A stretch of 64,000 nucleotides of DNA. It comes from Indolivaga macrotermitis (GTDB taxonomy: Bacteria > Bacteroidota > Bacteroidia > Bacteroidales > Dysgonomonadaceae). The notes below the pieces were generated by a model. The model ran no database searches, was not told the origin of the DNA, and was given only the letters and a program-made list of their open reading frames with translations. A program made the position numbers and the translations under genes. The stretch's first letter is position 1. Every line of letters begins with the position of its first letter. Below are positions 25,817 through 34,531 of this stretch, in pieces. The DNA is taken from contig NZ_FQUC01000019.1 of NCBI RefSeq assembly GCF_900128985.1, forward strand, positions 1-64,000, given 5' to 3'.

Positions 25817-26755
25817 TCATTTTGTAGAGGTATCCTCCTCGTGTATCTCGATAACCCTTGTGGCTACGGCATATTCGTCGGGAATAATCTTCCCTCCCAT
25901 TTCATTAGCCCATGCTTCTGTAAACTCCGCACCGATATAGATTATAATGGCTGAATAATAGATCCACGTGATCAGTACAGCCATAAATGCAGCGGCTCCG
26001 TATACAGTTCCAACATTGGCGATACCTATGTAAAAAGATATGCCCCACTGCCCTACTAAGAACAGTACTGTAGTTACAACAGCTCCAACAAATATATCTT
26101 TGCTCTTTATTTTGGCATCAGGCAGTATCTTGAAGATCAATGTAAAAATGATTGCTGTAATCGCGATGTTTATCAGTACTCCCACTGTATTGACCGCTAT
26201 CTCTGCTATCTCAGGATAATTAGACATAAACCTGTCGCTCAGACTAACAATTATATTTGAAATGCTAAACGTAATCAACAGAATAAAGGCAAACACAAGT
26301 ATGATAGAAAAAGAAAGCATCCTGTTTTGAATATACTTGAGCCATCCCTTTTTAGGAACTGCTTTTATTCCCCAAATAGTATTCAATGAACCTTGTATTT
26401 CGGCAAAAATAGCAGTTGCTCCAAATATCGAAACTCCCAAACTGATGATGGTTGCAAGTGTAGACGAATCTGTTTTTTCCGCATTTCCGATAACGTCTCT
26501 CAACTGTTGTACGACCTCTGTTCCCACAATGGGCTCTAATTGAGTATATAACTGGCTGGCTAAATCCATATGGAGAAACACACCGATAGTAATAAGAAGC
26601 GAAAGAAATGGTATCATCGAAAACAAAGTAGCATAAGCCAACGAAGCGCTTAGCCTCGTAATATTGTCGTCGCTAAATCCCTGAATAGTATTCTTTATAA
26701 TCTTTACCAGTACAGAAAAAGTAAGTTTCTTTCCGGTTTGCTGTTCACTTTTCAT
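25817..26755 (-). CDS. YihY/virulence factor BrkB family membrane protein
   Basis: About 312 residues with six membrane segments. Family features are LSASLAYATLFSMIPFLSLLI near the start, NTIWGIKAVPKKGW, and a final pair of segments ending in AAFMAVLITWIYYSAIIIYIGAEFTEAWANE. Such proteins were once called ribonuclease BN, but that activity belongs to another enzyme; their function is unknown. ATG 26755 is preferred because the longer frame adds a basic, unrelated segment. Confidence 0.85.
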   Translation of the reverse strand: MKSEQQTGKKLTFSVLVKIIKNTIQGFSDDNITRLSASLAYATLFSMIPFLSLLITIGVFLHMDLASQLYTQLEPIVGTEVVQQLRDVIGNAEKTDSSTLATIISLGVSIFGATAIFAEIQGSLNTIWGIKAVPKKGWLKYIQNRMLSFSIILVFAFILLITFSISNIIVSLSDRFMSNYPEIAEIAVNTVGVLINIAITAIIFTLIFKILPDAKIKSKDIFVGAVVTTVLFLVGQWGISFYIGIANVGTVYGAAAFMAVLITWIYYSAIIIYIGAEFTEAWANEMGGKIIPDEYAVATRVIEIHEEDTSTK

Positions 26756-26888
26756 AGATGTGTTTTTTATAGAAACAGTGCTGTATTTTCTTTTGTTCAA
26801 CTTAAAAAAAACGATACATTTTTTCATAAAAAGACACGATACATATTGTTTTTCATTAGCTTTACAAAAACTCTCTAAAATCTCATTT

Positions 26889-27503
26889 ATGAGAAAAATC
26901 TTATTTATTTTATTTATATTACTCCCTTTTCTATCAATACAATGTCAAACAGAGACAGATAGTATATTCGTTTTTATCGGTGAAAAGATAAAAGTGGAAC
27001 AATTCACTCCTCAAGTAGAACCCGATGCCATACTCATGGATGCTGCATTCGAAGCCGAATATAAAGTTTTGAAAGGCATATATGGCTATTATCCACATGA
27101 CACGATCCATTTCGAAGCATATGACCATTATGGTTTTCCTCCTTTCGGAAAATACAAGAATGTACTTCTATTCCTCTTTCAGGCTCAGGGCGAATTTTTC
27201 CATATGAAATATCAATTCTTCCCGCTTTACAAGACTAAAGACGGAAGATGGGCCAGTTGCTATTCGACCGATTACAACAGAGAAGATATACAAAGGACGG
27301 ATCTAAAACCCGAAATCATAGATTTTGCCGAAGAGGTATCGTTCGATATAGAAGGCCTTTCGGACGAAGCGGTAGCCGAATATTATCCATCACCCTATTT
27401 CATGATAGAAGGAAACAAGGCAATTGCTGTATGGGGTAATTATGTCGAGGACTTATTCGAGCTGAAAAAGCAAGGGGTACTGAATGCAAGGGGCTACTTT
27501 TGA
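26889..27503 (+). CDS. Secreted hypothetical protein
   Basis: A 204-residue protein with a strong signal peptide (MRKILFILFILLPFLSIQC). The Cys at about residue 19 could carry lipid, although SIQC is not a standard lipobox. The mature part starts with TETDSIFVFIGEKIKVEQF and has alternating charged and aromatic residues without a recognised domain. ATG 26889 was chosen because the longer frame would place 43 unrelated residues before the signal sequence. A terminator follows and separates it from the convergent neighbour. Confidence 0.6.
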   Translation: MRKILFILFILLPFLSIQCQTETDSIFVFIGEKIKVEQFTPQVEPDAILMDAAFEAEYKVLKGIYGYYPHDTIHFEAYDHYGFPPFGKYKNVLLFLFQAQGEFFHMKYQFFPLYKTKDGRWASCYSTDYNREDIQRTDLKPEIIDFAEEVSFDIEGLSDEAVAEYYPSPYFMIEGNKAIAVWGNYVEDLFELKKQGVLNARGYF

Positions 27504-27530
27504 AGATTCATCCTTAATCAAAAATAACAT

Positions 27531-27561
27531 AAAAAGAGGATTATTTTTTAATCCTCTTTTT
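27531..27561. terminator. Bidirectional terminator between convergent genes
   Basis: AAAAAGAGGATTA (27531-27543) and TAATCCTCTTTTT (27549-27561) form a perfect 13-bp stem with A/T runs on both sides. Confidence 0.85.
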
Positions 27562-27577
27562 TCTATAAATACAAAGC

Positions 27578-29434
27578 TTATCTCGGAGTATTGTATCCGT
27601 CATTTTGAGCAAGATCAATAGCCCAAGCCATTATATTGGCAAAGAAATGCGAGTTATAAACCGTATAGCTGGAGGCATATCCGTATGCTTTTGTCAAAGG
27701 TTCGAAATTAGCATTATAATTCAAAGGACAAATGGTATTATAATTTCCTGCACCTAATTGCCGCGACCAGAATCCACCGTCACCACACCAGAATAAGTTC
27801 AGATTCCTGAATTTGCATGATGTGATTTCATCCGCACTTCCCTCAAGAGCATTGGATCCAGGGTTGCGGTAAATCCCATTCGAATATACATCCACAAAAC
27901 CTATGGGAACTCCGGTTACACATACAGTATTAGAAGCATCTTCGCCCCAGTTTTTCTCACGCACATCGCCAAACGGACCATTTAATATAGTAGATTCCAC
28001 TATATAATTAAAAGTAAAAATAGAACCGGCGCTTCTGGCAGCTGTTGTAGCTGCAGCTACAGAGGTTATATTAAGCGTACGGTTAAATAGTCGCTTTACT
28101 GCATCCGGAGCTTCTATAAAAGCTAACACAACTCCCTTATTTTCCAGATACCTGATCAGAATATCTATCGAGTTATCATCCGGAGTCCAGTTATAGGCAC
28201 AAACAATAATATCAGGCCTTTCGGTATCAATATAATTCTGCAATTGAGTGGAAGTTGGAGAAGCAACTGTCGCAACAGGGCTACCATTTATAAAATCGAA
28301 ACCCTCAGCTTTTATTTTACTATAAGATTCTGTCCCAAAATTATAAAGAGAATTCATCATTTTACGTCCACCGTACCCATACGTACCGGGATATAAACTG
28401 GTGGGAGGTAAAGCCAGGTTATAACCAAAATTATCATCTCCCCCGCGTCCGATACCCAATATTTTCATTTTACGATAAGCAATGTCCACAAAAGCGACAC
28501 ATGTCGCAACAGATGTGGCACTATTGGAGGTGATAATTAATCTTTTCCTGTCAAAGGAAGTAGGATCTCCCGAGCCTTTTAAAACAACAGTCTGGGTACC
28601 CCCTGCAAGAGTCCCCGTTCCGTAGAAACTAATTCCATCCACTTCATTAGTTGAAATTATATAAGTTGCACCATTTGCCGAAGCATCTACAGTCAATGTC
28701 AGAGTTATAGTATTAGTATTATCCAGTAATTTATTAACAACATACACTCCATTTACGACAACATCATCGCAATTCATTATATAATTAGGCTTAACAGACG
28801 AATCTTCGATCTTAATCCGAACACTACATTCCGAATCTATACCATCCAGGTAAAATTTCACGAGATCTCCTTCCCCTCCGGCAATTGTATGGTTCCGTGG
28901 AGTTCCTGCACCTTGCAGAATAAGATTAAAAAAACCTGTTGTTAGAAACTCACCCGATGCCATAAAATAATATCCGTTATCAGGCTCGGTCACTGCAGTT
29001 ACAATGTAAGATCCCGGCTTGGTAACCTCTACCTGTACCCTGATATAATGGCTTCCATCCAGAGATTCGTTACTGAGATATTGCCCATGCACCTGAATGG
29101 ATTGGCAATCCATCGTAAATTGAGCCTTTCCCAGCTTTCCGCAAACGCTTTGCCATTCGCTTTCCAATCGCGAATAATAATTATAACAGTCTTCATCAAT
29201 GTTATAGATGAGAATACCATTATCATCATCTACATCCACGATCACCATCTGATCTCTCTGTTCTGTTCTTAAACGGGGAATAAGTATTCCTCTGGGAATA
29301 GTGTCTGTCCCATTTACAATGTTCTTTACATCAAATTCGGTTAATCGGTGGGGACTCTGAGTATTGATCCCGACCTGAGCTTGTGATATCATTGAGATAA
29401 CAAGCCATAATAATGCTAGATAAAATTTTTTCAT
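27578..29434 (-). CDS. Large secreted protein with two beta-sandwich repeats and an alpha/beta C-terminal domain
   Basis: A 618-residue protein with signal peptide (MKKFYLALLWLVISMISQAQ) and the Bacteroidetes start VGINTQSPHRLTEFD often seen in surface proteins. Two related repeats follow, about 105-211 and 217-320. Each opens with M-[DN]-C and shares V.G.Y, LD, SY/TYI, and a GAG/GSG-P turn, suggesting tandem Ig-like or PKD-like sandwiches. The last 290 residues begin KMKILGIGRGGDDNFGY and contain RPDIIVCAYNWTPDD and LENKGVVLAFIE, like an alpha/beta or amidotransferase-type fold. No sorting signal is seen. Function unknown; adhesion or surface binding is a guess. Confidence 0.6.
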   Translation of the reverse strand: MKKFYLALLWLVISMISQAQVGINTQSPHRLTEFDVKNIVNGTDTIPRGILIPRLRTEQRDQMVIVDVDDDNGILIYNIDEDCYNYYSRLESEWQSVCGKLGKAQFTMDCQSIQVHGQYLSNESLDGSHYIRVQVEVTKPGSYIVTAVTEPDNGYYFMASGEFLTTGFFNLILQGAGTPRNHTIAGGEGDLVKFYLDGIDSECSVRIKIEDSSVKPNYIMNCDDVVVNGVYVVNKLLDNTNTITLTLTVDASANGATYIISTNEVDGISFYGTGTLAGGTQTVVLKGSGDPTSFDRKRLIITSNSATSVATCVAFVDIAYRKMKILGIGRGGDDNFGYNLALPPTSLYPGTYGYGGRKMMNSLYNFGTESYSKIKAEGFDFINGSPVATVASPTSTQLQNYIDTERPDIIVCAYNWTPDDNSIDILIRYLENKGVVLAFIEAPDAVKRLFNRTLNITSVAAATTAARSAGSIFTFNYIVESTILNGPFGDVREKNWGEDASNTVCVTGVPIGFVDVYSNGIYRNPGSNALEGSADEITSCKFRNLNLFWCGDGGFWSRQLGAGNYNTICPLNYNANFEPLTKAYGYASSYTVYNSHFFANIMAWAIDLAQNDGYNTPR

Positions 29435-29897
29435 AGTATTCACTTTAATTTTCCATATCTCACTCTCTGGATCTGGCAATCAAAACAACACCGGCTATAC
29501 CAACCAACGGTTACCCCTAAAACAATAATATTTATTACCAATCATAACCTGTGCAGGATTTATAAAACAAACAATACATCTATCCGATATTACCCGTTTT
29601 AAAACAGCATTGATGGTAAGAATATATACAATCCGGTAAGTATTAAAATAATAGATTCAGTTAAAATCAAATCAATTGGAAATTGATCGCAGAAGACATA
29701 TTACTCCGGTGTTTTTCTTCTCCTATTACATAGATTAAGTGTCTATGTAATAATAACCTAAAAACTATATAACACATATATAGCCGAAAAGTATTAGTAA
29801 TAACCCCTCTTTTTTTGTTAAAAAAACCAAGACAGAATTATTTTTTTAACAAAGCTAAACACTTCAAATAAAAAAGGTATCTTATTTAAAAGCTCTT
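29435..29897. other. AT-rich intergenic region with an 11-bp palindrome
   Basis: No coding frame. TATTACATAGA (29724-29734) and TCTATGTAATA (29742-29752) are perfect inverted arms with a 7-nt loop. A possible -7 element on the minus strand (TAGCTTTG, 29850-29857) would give the secreted-protein mRNA a leader of about 410 nt containing that palindrome. No small gene was recognised. Confidence 0.5.
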
Positions 29898-30413
29898 TTA
29901 CAAAATATCAATTATTTGCTTCCAGCCGTCTATTCTTTGCCATTCGGGCTCATTATGGAAAACATTGTGTGGTTGTGTAAAAATAATTTTCTTTCCATCA
30001 AAAAAGTTCAGGTTCTTTGGATGGTCGTCTATCATAATGTCTCCTTTTATCGAGTCTTTCTGTCCACAAAGAATGATCTGACGCCAAGATATAAAGGGAT
30101 AAAACTCTCCCAGCCAGTCTACTTTTTCTTTTAAGCTGGTCGGGAACTCCGTTGCCGAAGAAACGATCAAGACTTTGTATTTATCATTCAGATATTTCAA
30201 GCCTTCTATACTGTCAGGTATTTGTGGAACCGTTCTGAAAAAACCTTCGGACCGGACAATCGATTCAAAATGAGGAAATGCTTCCGACTCCAATATCCCA
30301 TGCATAGATTTTATATCTAAATATTCGCCTGTTAATTCAAATTCTTTATTTATAAATTGCTGGTAAACGTCGGCCAAAACACCATCCATATCCACTAAAA
30401 CCTGTTGTTGCAT
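29898..30413 (-). CDS. 5'(3')-deoxyribonucleotidase-like HAD phosphatase
   Basis: A 171-residue HAD-superfamily protein of the NT5C (5' nucleotidase, deoxy cytosolic type C) group. Motif I is VDMDGVLADV near the N-terminus, motif II sits in LIVSSATEF, and motif III/IV in DIMIDDHPKNL. It should remove phosphate from deoxynucleoside monophosphates and help balance dNTP pools. ATG 30413 is preferred to an in-frame TTG three codons upstream. Two tRNA-Asn genes lie upstream on the same strand. Confidence 0.85.
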   Translation of the reverse strand: MQQQVLVDMDGVLADVYQQFINKEFELTGEYLDIKSMHGILESEAFPHFESIVRSEGFFRTVPQIPDSIEGLKYLNDKYKVLIVSSATEFPTSLKEKVDWLGEFYPFISWRQIILCGQKDSIKGDIMIDDHPKNLNFFDGKKIIFTQPHNVFHNEPEWQRIDGWKQIIDIL

Positions 30414-30539
30414 TCTATTCAAATTTTATAATATCCCTATTACTAATAGATCTCCTATTAGCAAATCTATCAATATTTAAATATTAAATCAAATACCAAT
30501 ACAAAAAAAGGAGCCATAAATATGACTCCTTTCTTTTTG

Positions 30540-30613
30540 CGCTCCCTCCTGGGCTTGAACCAGGGACCCCCTGATTAACAGTCAGATGCTCTAACCAACT
30601 GAGCTAAGGAAGC
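30540..30613 (-). tRNA. tRNA-Asn (anticodon GTT), second in tandem
   Basis: Cloverleaf of 74 nt. Acceptor GCTTCCT/AGGGAGC (one T-G pair) with discriminator G. The D-arm is GCTCAGTTGGTTAGAGC, the anticodon loop CTGTTAA with GTT at 30577-30579, and the T-arm CCTGG-TTCAAGC-CCAGG. The CCA end is not encoded. It follows the other tRNA-Asn by 26 bp and is probably cotranscribed. Confidence 0.95.
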
Positions 30614-30639
30614 AATCCAAAAATCTTTTTACATTAAAG

Positions 30640-30713
30640 CTCTTCAGGCTGGGCTCGAACCAGCGACCCTCTGATTAACAGTCAGATGCTCTAACCAACT
30701 GAGCTACTGAAGA
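30640..30713 (-). tRNA. tRNA-Asn (anticodon GTT), first in tandem
   Basis: Cloverleaf of 74 nt. Acceptor TCTTCAG/CTGAAGA, fully paired, with discriminator G. The D-arm is GCTCAGTTGGTTAGAGC, the anticodon loop CTGTTAA with GTT at 30677-30679, and the T-arm GCTGG-TTCGAGC-CCAGC. The D-arm and most of the anticodon arm are identical to the second copy, while the acceptor and T-stems differ in several compensated pairs. Confidence 0.95.
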
Positions 30714-30741
30714 GTGTTAATACTTTATTTCAAAAGCATGG

Positions 30742-30772
30742 CAAAAGTAGGTCTTATTTCCGAAATATACAA
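30742..30772 (-). promoter_or_regulatory. Promoter of the tRNA-Asn pair
   Basis: On the minus strand TTG (30770-30772), a 20-bp spacer and TACTTTTG (30742-30749) match the consensus exactly. Its -33 box adjoins the -7 box of the divergent PfkB gene promoter. Confidence 0.8.
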
Positions 30773-30780
30773 TATCTTTG
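30773..30780 (+). promoter_or_regulatory. -7 element of the PfkB kinase gene
   Basis: TATCTTTG fits TAnnTTTG, and the leader would be about 13 nt to ATG 30799. It lies directly beside the -33 box of the divergent tRNA promoter, so the two promoters cannot easily be occupied at once. Confidence 0.6.
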
Positions 30781-30798
30781 CACTAAAATTTTAAATAA

Positions 30799-31767
30799 AT
30801 GAAAGTATTAGGAATGGGAAATGCCTTGGTTGATGTCTTGGCATTAATAGATAATGACACCTTACTATCTCAGTTAGAGCTACCTAAAGGCAGCATGCAG
30901 CTTATCGACGAACAAAAGAAAGAAGCATTACATAAGGCTATGGAAAACATGGATACTTTCTTAGCATCAGGCGGATCGGCATCCAACACTATAACCGGCA
31001 TAGCAAAATTAGGTATAGGTACCGGATTTATCGGTCGTGTAGGTAAAGACTTTTACGGAAATTACTATAAAGAAGACCTCGAAGGATATAATGTAAAATC
31101 GCAACTGATTGTTTGTAACGAATCTTCGGGTGTAGCTACAACCTTCGTTTCGAAAGACGGGCAACGTACGTTCGGCACTTACTTAGGTGCAGCCGCCGGA
31201 TTATCAGCTGAAGACCTTAATTCTGAAGACTTTGCCGGATATGATTATTTTTATATCGAAGGCTATCTGGTACAAAACCTCAGCCTTATCCGTAAAGCAA
31301 TACTGTTAGCTAAAGAAAACGGACTGAAAGTCGTTCTCGATATGGCAAGCTACAATGTAGTGGAAGCCAGCAGAGACTTTCTGCTCGAAATCATTCCCGA
31401 ATATGTAGATATCATATTTGCAAACGAAGAAGAAGCTAAAGCCCTTTGTAACACCGAACCCGAAGAAGCCCTAGAGCAAATAGCCGGAATGGTAGATATA
31501 GCAATAGTGAAAATCGGCGAAAAAGGTTCTTTTATTAAACGGGGTGATGAAAAGGTATTCGTGCCTGCCTTAAAAGTAAACTGCATAGATACAACAGGAG
31601 CCGGAGACTTGTATGCCGCCGGATTCTTATACGGGCTCATTAACAATATGTCTCTTGAAGAAGCCGGAGAAGTAGGAACCCTACTTGCAGGAAATGTTAT
31701 TCAGGGAATGGGACCTAAAATGGATTCGGAAAAATGGGATGAATTAATTGCGATTGTAAAGAAGTAA
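30799..31767 (+). CDS. PfkB family carbohydrate/adenosine kinase
   Basis: A 322-residue kinase of the ribokinase/PfkB family, closest in pattern to adenosine kinase-like members. The N-terminus is GMGNALVDVLALID, the first PfkB signature is ASGGSASNTITGIAKLG (about residues 57-73), and the second is DTTGAGDLYAAGFLYGL, whose Asp is the catalytic base and whose GAGD forms the anion hole. The substrate is not certain (adenosine, inosine or a sugar). It ends at a strong terminator at the left border of the accessory segment. Confidence 0.85.
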   Translation: MKVLGMGNALVDVLALIDNDTLLSQLELPKGSMQLIDEQKKEALHKAMENMDTFLASGGSASNTITGIAKLGIGTGFIGRVGKDFYGNYYKEDLEGYNVKSQLIVCNESSGVATTFVSKDGQRTFGTYLGAAAGLSAEDLNSEDFAGYDYFYIEGYLVQNLSLIRKAILLAKENGLKVVLDMASYNVVEASRDFLLEIIPEYVDIIFANEEEAKALCNTEPEEALEQIAGMVDIAIVKIGEKGSFIKRGDEKVFVPALKVNCIDTTGAGDLYAAGFLYGLINNMSLEEAGEVGTLLAGNVIQGMGPKMDSEKWDELIAIVKK

Positions 31768-31792
31768 CAGATACTGAAGATATATACAAAGT

Positions 31793-31820
31793 AAAAAGGT
31801 GACATAAACGTCACCTTTTT
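31793..31820 (+). terminator. Terminator of the PfkB kinase gene
   Basis: AAAAAGGTGAC (31793-31803) and GTCACCTTTTT (31810-31820) form a perfect 11-bp stem with a 6-nt loop and a T-run. Confidence 0.85.
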
Positions 31821-31867
31821 CTTTTATCGTAATATTACAATCTTAAACTGCAAGTTAATAATCAGGC

Positions 31868-32020
31868 ATTTATATAAAACAGAAAAGGTTGTCATCACGA
31901 CAACCAATCTTCATTGTTAACCTTAAATCTAATACCATGAAAAACACAGTACAAATATAGATGTTTTATGTTATACAACATAATTTTTATACTTGTTTTT
32001 TCAAAAATTAACTCTATTTA
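31868..32020 (-). repeat. Dispersed repeat, copy 1
   Basis: First of three direct copies (others at 36127-36276 and 38970-39122). An 82-bp core is identical in all three; the rest differs by only a few bases. Copies 1 and 2 also share about 28 bp further right (to 32048 and 36304: CAAAATT, then AAAAAAGCATTTA). It contains a minus-strand small-RNA-like unit, and a palindrome TTATGTT/AACATAA at 31967-31984 upstream of that unit. Confidence 0.9.
31877..31946 (-). ncRNA. Putative small RNA, copy 1
   Basis: On the minus strand TATATTTG (31952-31959) gives a -7 element, and about 55-60 nt on, GGTTGTC-GTGAT-GACAACC (31887-31905) followed by TTTTCTGTTTT is a classical terminator. The predicted RNA is about 70 nt. 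The sequence is identical in all three copies through promoter and terminator. A short frame beginning at 31938 (MVLDLRLTMKIGCRDDNLF) overlaps the hairpin, so a micropeptide is an alternative. No function or family was recognised with confidence. Confidence 0.55.
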
Positions 32021-32194
32021 TCAAAATTCGAATTAAAAAAGCATTTATCCGGCTCGGATATACGTTTTTTAATAATATAAAGCTCTATAAAAGGGATCAA
32101 AAAGAAGTCCTCCGCAGGTGTGATTATACTAACCGAATTGATACTTATAAAAGGACAGTCAATCTTTTACCTATAAAGTTGAAAACGAAAATTT

Positions 32195-33736
32195 ATGGAA
32201 AGCAAGAAAACATATGGTTATAAAAGCTACTTAATCCTATCAGGCTTCATTATCCTGAAATTCATAATTCAGTATCATATGATAGCACAGGGTTATGAGC
32301 TGCACAGAGACGAGTTTTTACATCTCGATCAGGCGCACCATCTCGCATGGGGATTTGTTTCGATCCCTCCTTTCACCTCATGGACATCTTTACTCATATA
32401 CCATCTTGGGAATAGTATTTTCTGGATAAAATTCTTTCCGGCACTTTATGGAGCGCTAACCATATTAATCGCATGGAAGACAATAGAGACACTAAAAGGA
32501 AGCCTATTTGCATGTATATTAGGTGCAACGTCGTGTTTGCTATCTGCCTACCTGCGAATAAATACCTTATATCAGCCCAATTCGTTCGAAATCCTCAGTT
32601 GGGCATTCTTATTTTATTGTATTGTACGATACATATCATCCGAAAAAGATAAATGGCTTTATTGGTTTGCTATAGGTTTGGCATTTGCCTTCTTGAACAA
32701 GTATAATGTTATGTTTCTCACAATCGGCATCTTTATCGCCGTTTTACTAACCAAACACCGTAACATTTTCAAAAATAAGACAATATACATTGCTGCATGT
32801 ATCTCTTTAGTTATAGTTAGTCCCAATCTTATCTGGCAAATTAGTAACGGACTACCCGTAATCACGCACATGAAAGAACTAAGCAGTTCGCAATTGGTAA
32901 ACGTAGACCGCATATCATTTCTCAAAGAACAATTTCTATTTTTCCTTCCGTCATTTTTTGTAGTCATTTCAGGAATAGCCGGACTCTTTTTACATAAACC
33001 TTTTCGGCAATACAGGCTGATTGTATATACCTATATTCTTACAATATGCCTGTTTCTCTTTTTCAAGGGAAAGCCATATTACGCTTTGGGGCTTTATCCG
33101 GTATTAATTGCTTTCGGAGCCGTTTACATAGATAATCTGACAGGACAGAAATGGAGAAAACTGGTGTACCCGGTATTAATATCCTTCATTGTAGGAATAA
33201 GTATTCTTTATATACCTCTTATTTGCCCTATATTTTCACCCGAAAAAATAGAGAATGACCCGGAAATAACGGGACTCTACCAAAAAAGCGGGCAACTTAG
33301 ATGGGAAGATGGGAAAGAGCATCATATACCACAAGACTATGCAGATATGCTTGGCTGGAAAGACCTCACCAAAAAAACTTTACAGGCATGGGCTACGTTT
33401 GATCCACAACAACAAATGAAGACTCTTATATTATGTGATAATTACGGACACGCAGGAGCAATAAATTATTACAGTAACAGAGCCATAGAAGCGACATCAA
33501 TAAATGCCGATTACGCAGACTGGTTTCCGGGAAAAGAAAAAACGATTGAAAATATTATACAGGTAGGAGGAAAGATATCCGATAAATCTTACCACTATTT
33601 CGATACAATTTATGAATCCGGCAGTGTCGAAAACCGCCTTTCGAGAGAATACGGAACTCCAATATTTATATTAAAAAGGGCAAAGTTGCCGATTAATGGA
33701 GAATCGTTAAAACAAATACTATTAAATAAGGACTAA
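32195..33736 (+). CDS. GT39/ArnT-like membrane glycosyltransferase
   Basis: A 513-residue GT-C glycosyltransferase with about ten membrane segments. The first periplasmic loop has YELHRDEFLHLDQAHHLAWGFVSIPPF, matching the PMT/ArnT family in which an Asp in this loop is catalytic. The soluble C-terminal region (about 380-513) is typical. It probably transfers a sugar from a polyprenyl-phosphate donor to a lipid or polysaccharide on the periplasmic face. It is the first gene inside the accessory segment and has no glycan-pathway neighbours. Confidence 0.75.
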   Translation: MESKKTYGYKSYLILSGFIILKFIIQYHMIAQGYELHRDEFLHLDQAHHLAWGFVSIPPFTSWTSLLIYHLGNSIFWIKFFPALYGALTILIAWKTIETLKGSLFACILGATSCLLSAYLRINTLYQPNSFEILSWAFLFYCIVRYISSEKDKWLYWFAIGLAFAFLNKYNVMFLTIGIFIAVLLTKHRNIFKNKTIYIAACISLVIVSPNLIWQISNGLPVITHMKELSSSQLVNVDRISFLKEQFLFFLPSFFVVISGIAGLFLHKPFRQYRLIVYTYILTICLFLFFKGKPYYALGLYPVLIAFGAVYIDNLTGQKWRKLVYPVLISFIVGISILYIPLICPIFSPEKIENDPEITGLYQKSGQLRWEDGKEHHIPQDYADMLGWKDLTKKTLQAWATFDPQQQMKTLILCDNYGHAGAINYYSNRAIEATSINADYADWFPGKEKTIENIIQVGGKISDKSYHYFDTIYESGSVENRLSREYGTPIFILKRAKLPINGESLKQILLNKD

Positions 33737-33771
33737 ATATATTTATAGAGAAACAGTATCCAATTGTTTTG

Positions 33772-33779
33772 TACATTTG
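33772..33779 (+). promoter_or_regulatory. -7 element of the secreted protein gene at 33808
   Basis: TACATTTG fits TAnnTTTG and predicts a leader of about 23 nt. No TTG was found at the -33 distance. Confidence 0.5.
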
Positions 33780-33807
33780 TATATAGCACACTATAAATAA
33801 TTAATTT

Positions 33808-34521
33808 ATGAGACAGTTTTTATTAATAATATTTGCCTTTACTTCATTTCTAAATATTTCGGCTCAAGACAGGGTAAATAAACCTTTACCTACCATATCA
33901 GACCAGACCTTAGTCGTGCTAAACAAAGCTTTAGGCTGTTATTATTTCGAAAGCACAGGACAATGGCAGGAGCATGCGAACAATATCACAGGAGTAGATA
34001 ACTTTACGAAACTCGAATTCAGGGAGCTGACCTATCTCGGAAAGACCTATCTGGTCTTATTGAAATACTATATACAAGGAGATCATAGATACCCTACCCT
34101 TAAACTTGATTATAGAGAAGCTGAGTATATACGGTTTTATGCGATGGAAAAAGAGGATTACTTATCGGCTATAGATGAGTGTGGCACCGATTGTGTTATA
34201 AGAATAAAACCGATATACAGCACTTCTATGCTAAATGCCTTCGGCCCATTCGCTACTTTCGGTCGATTTAGTGTAGACTTCTTTGATGCTAAGAAGGAAC
34301 AAAAAGACAATATGTATATACAATTCAAAAAATATCCGGAGAAGAATATAGCCCGTTTTATTATTTATACAGACTGGAAGAACTCAAGGAACGAATACAT
34401 CCCCATGCTCAATAAAATGAGTGATCCCAATAATGTCAAGCTAGGTACAGAAGAACTTTATACTTCTTTTTATTATGAGACTACCCTCGATTCGTTCGAT
34501 AAGTTCTTTTATTTAAAGTGA
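33808..34521 (+). CDS. Secreted hypothetical protein
   Basis: A 237-residue protein with a clear signal peptide (MRQFLLIIFAFTSFLNISAQ) and no lipobox. The mature part (LNKALGCYYFESTGQWQEHANNI, TYLGKTYLVLLKYYIQGDHRYPTLKLDYREAEYIRFYAM) has mixed alpha/beta composition. It has three cysteines, two of them close together in DECGTDC. No domain was recognised. It lies between the glycosyltransferase and a convergent GNAT gene inside the repeat-bounded segment. Confidence 0.6.
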   Translation: MRQFLLIIFAFTSFLNISAQDRVNKPLPTISDQTLVVLNKALGCYYFESTGQWQEHANNITGVDNFTKLEFRELTYLGKTYLVLLKYYIQGDHRYPTLKLDYREAEYIRFYAMEKEDYLSAIDECGTDCVIRIKPIYSTSMLNAFGPFATFGRFSVDFFDAKKEQKDNMYIQFKKYPEKNIARFIIYTDWKNSRNEYIPMLNKMSDPNNVKLGTEELYTSFYYETTLDSFDKFFYLK

Positions 34522-34531
34522 TAGAAATATA

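Larger units (their letters stand above)
31768..32194. other. Intergenic region at the left edge of the accessory segment
   Basis: This stretch holds the PfkB terminator (31793-31820), repeat copy 1 with its small-RNA unit, and about 150 bp of AT-rich sequence before the glycosyltransferase gene, in which no promoter or other gene was found. Confidence 0.6.

Noticed and set aside
31793-31820. GGTGAC/GTCACC after pfkB as a third GTCAC regulatory site
   Set aside because: It is a perfect stem followed by a T-run at a gene end, so it reads as a terminator; the GTCAC match is probably coincidental.
31935-31960. Seven-codon plus-strand frame (ATGAAAAACACAGTA, then CAA ATA TAG) in each repeat
   Set aside because: It has no promoter on the plus strand and coincides with the minus-strand -7 element, which explains its conservation better.
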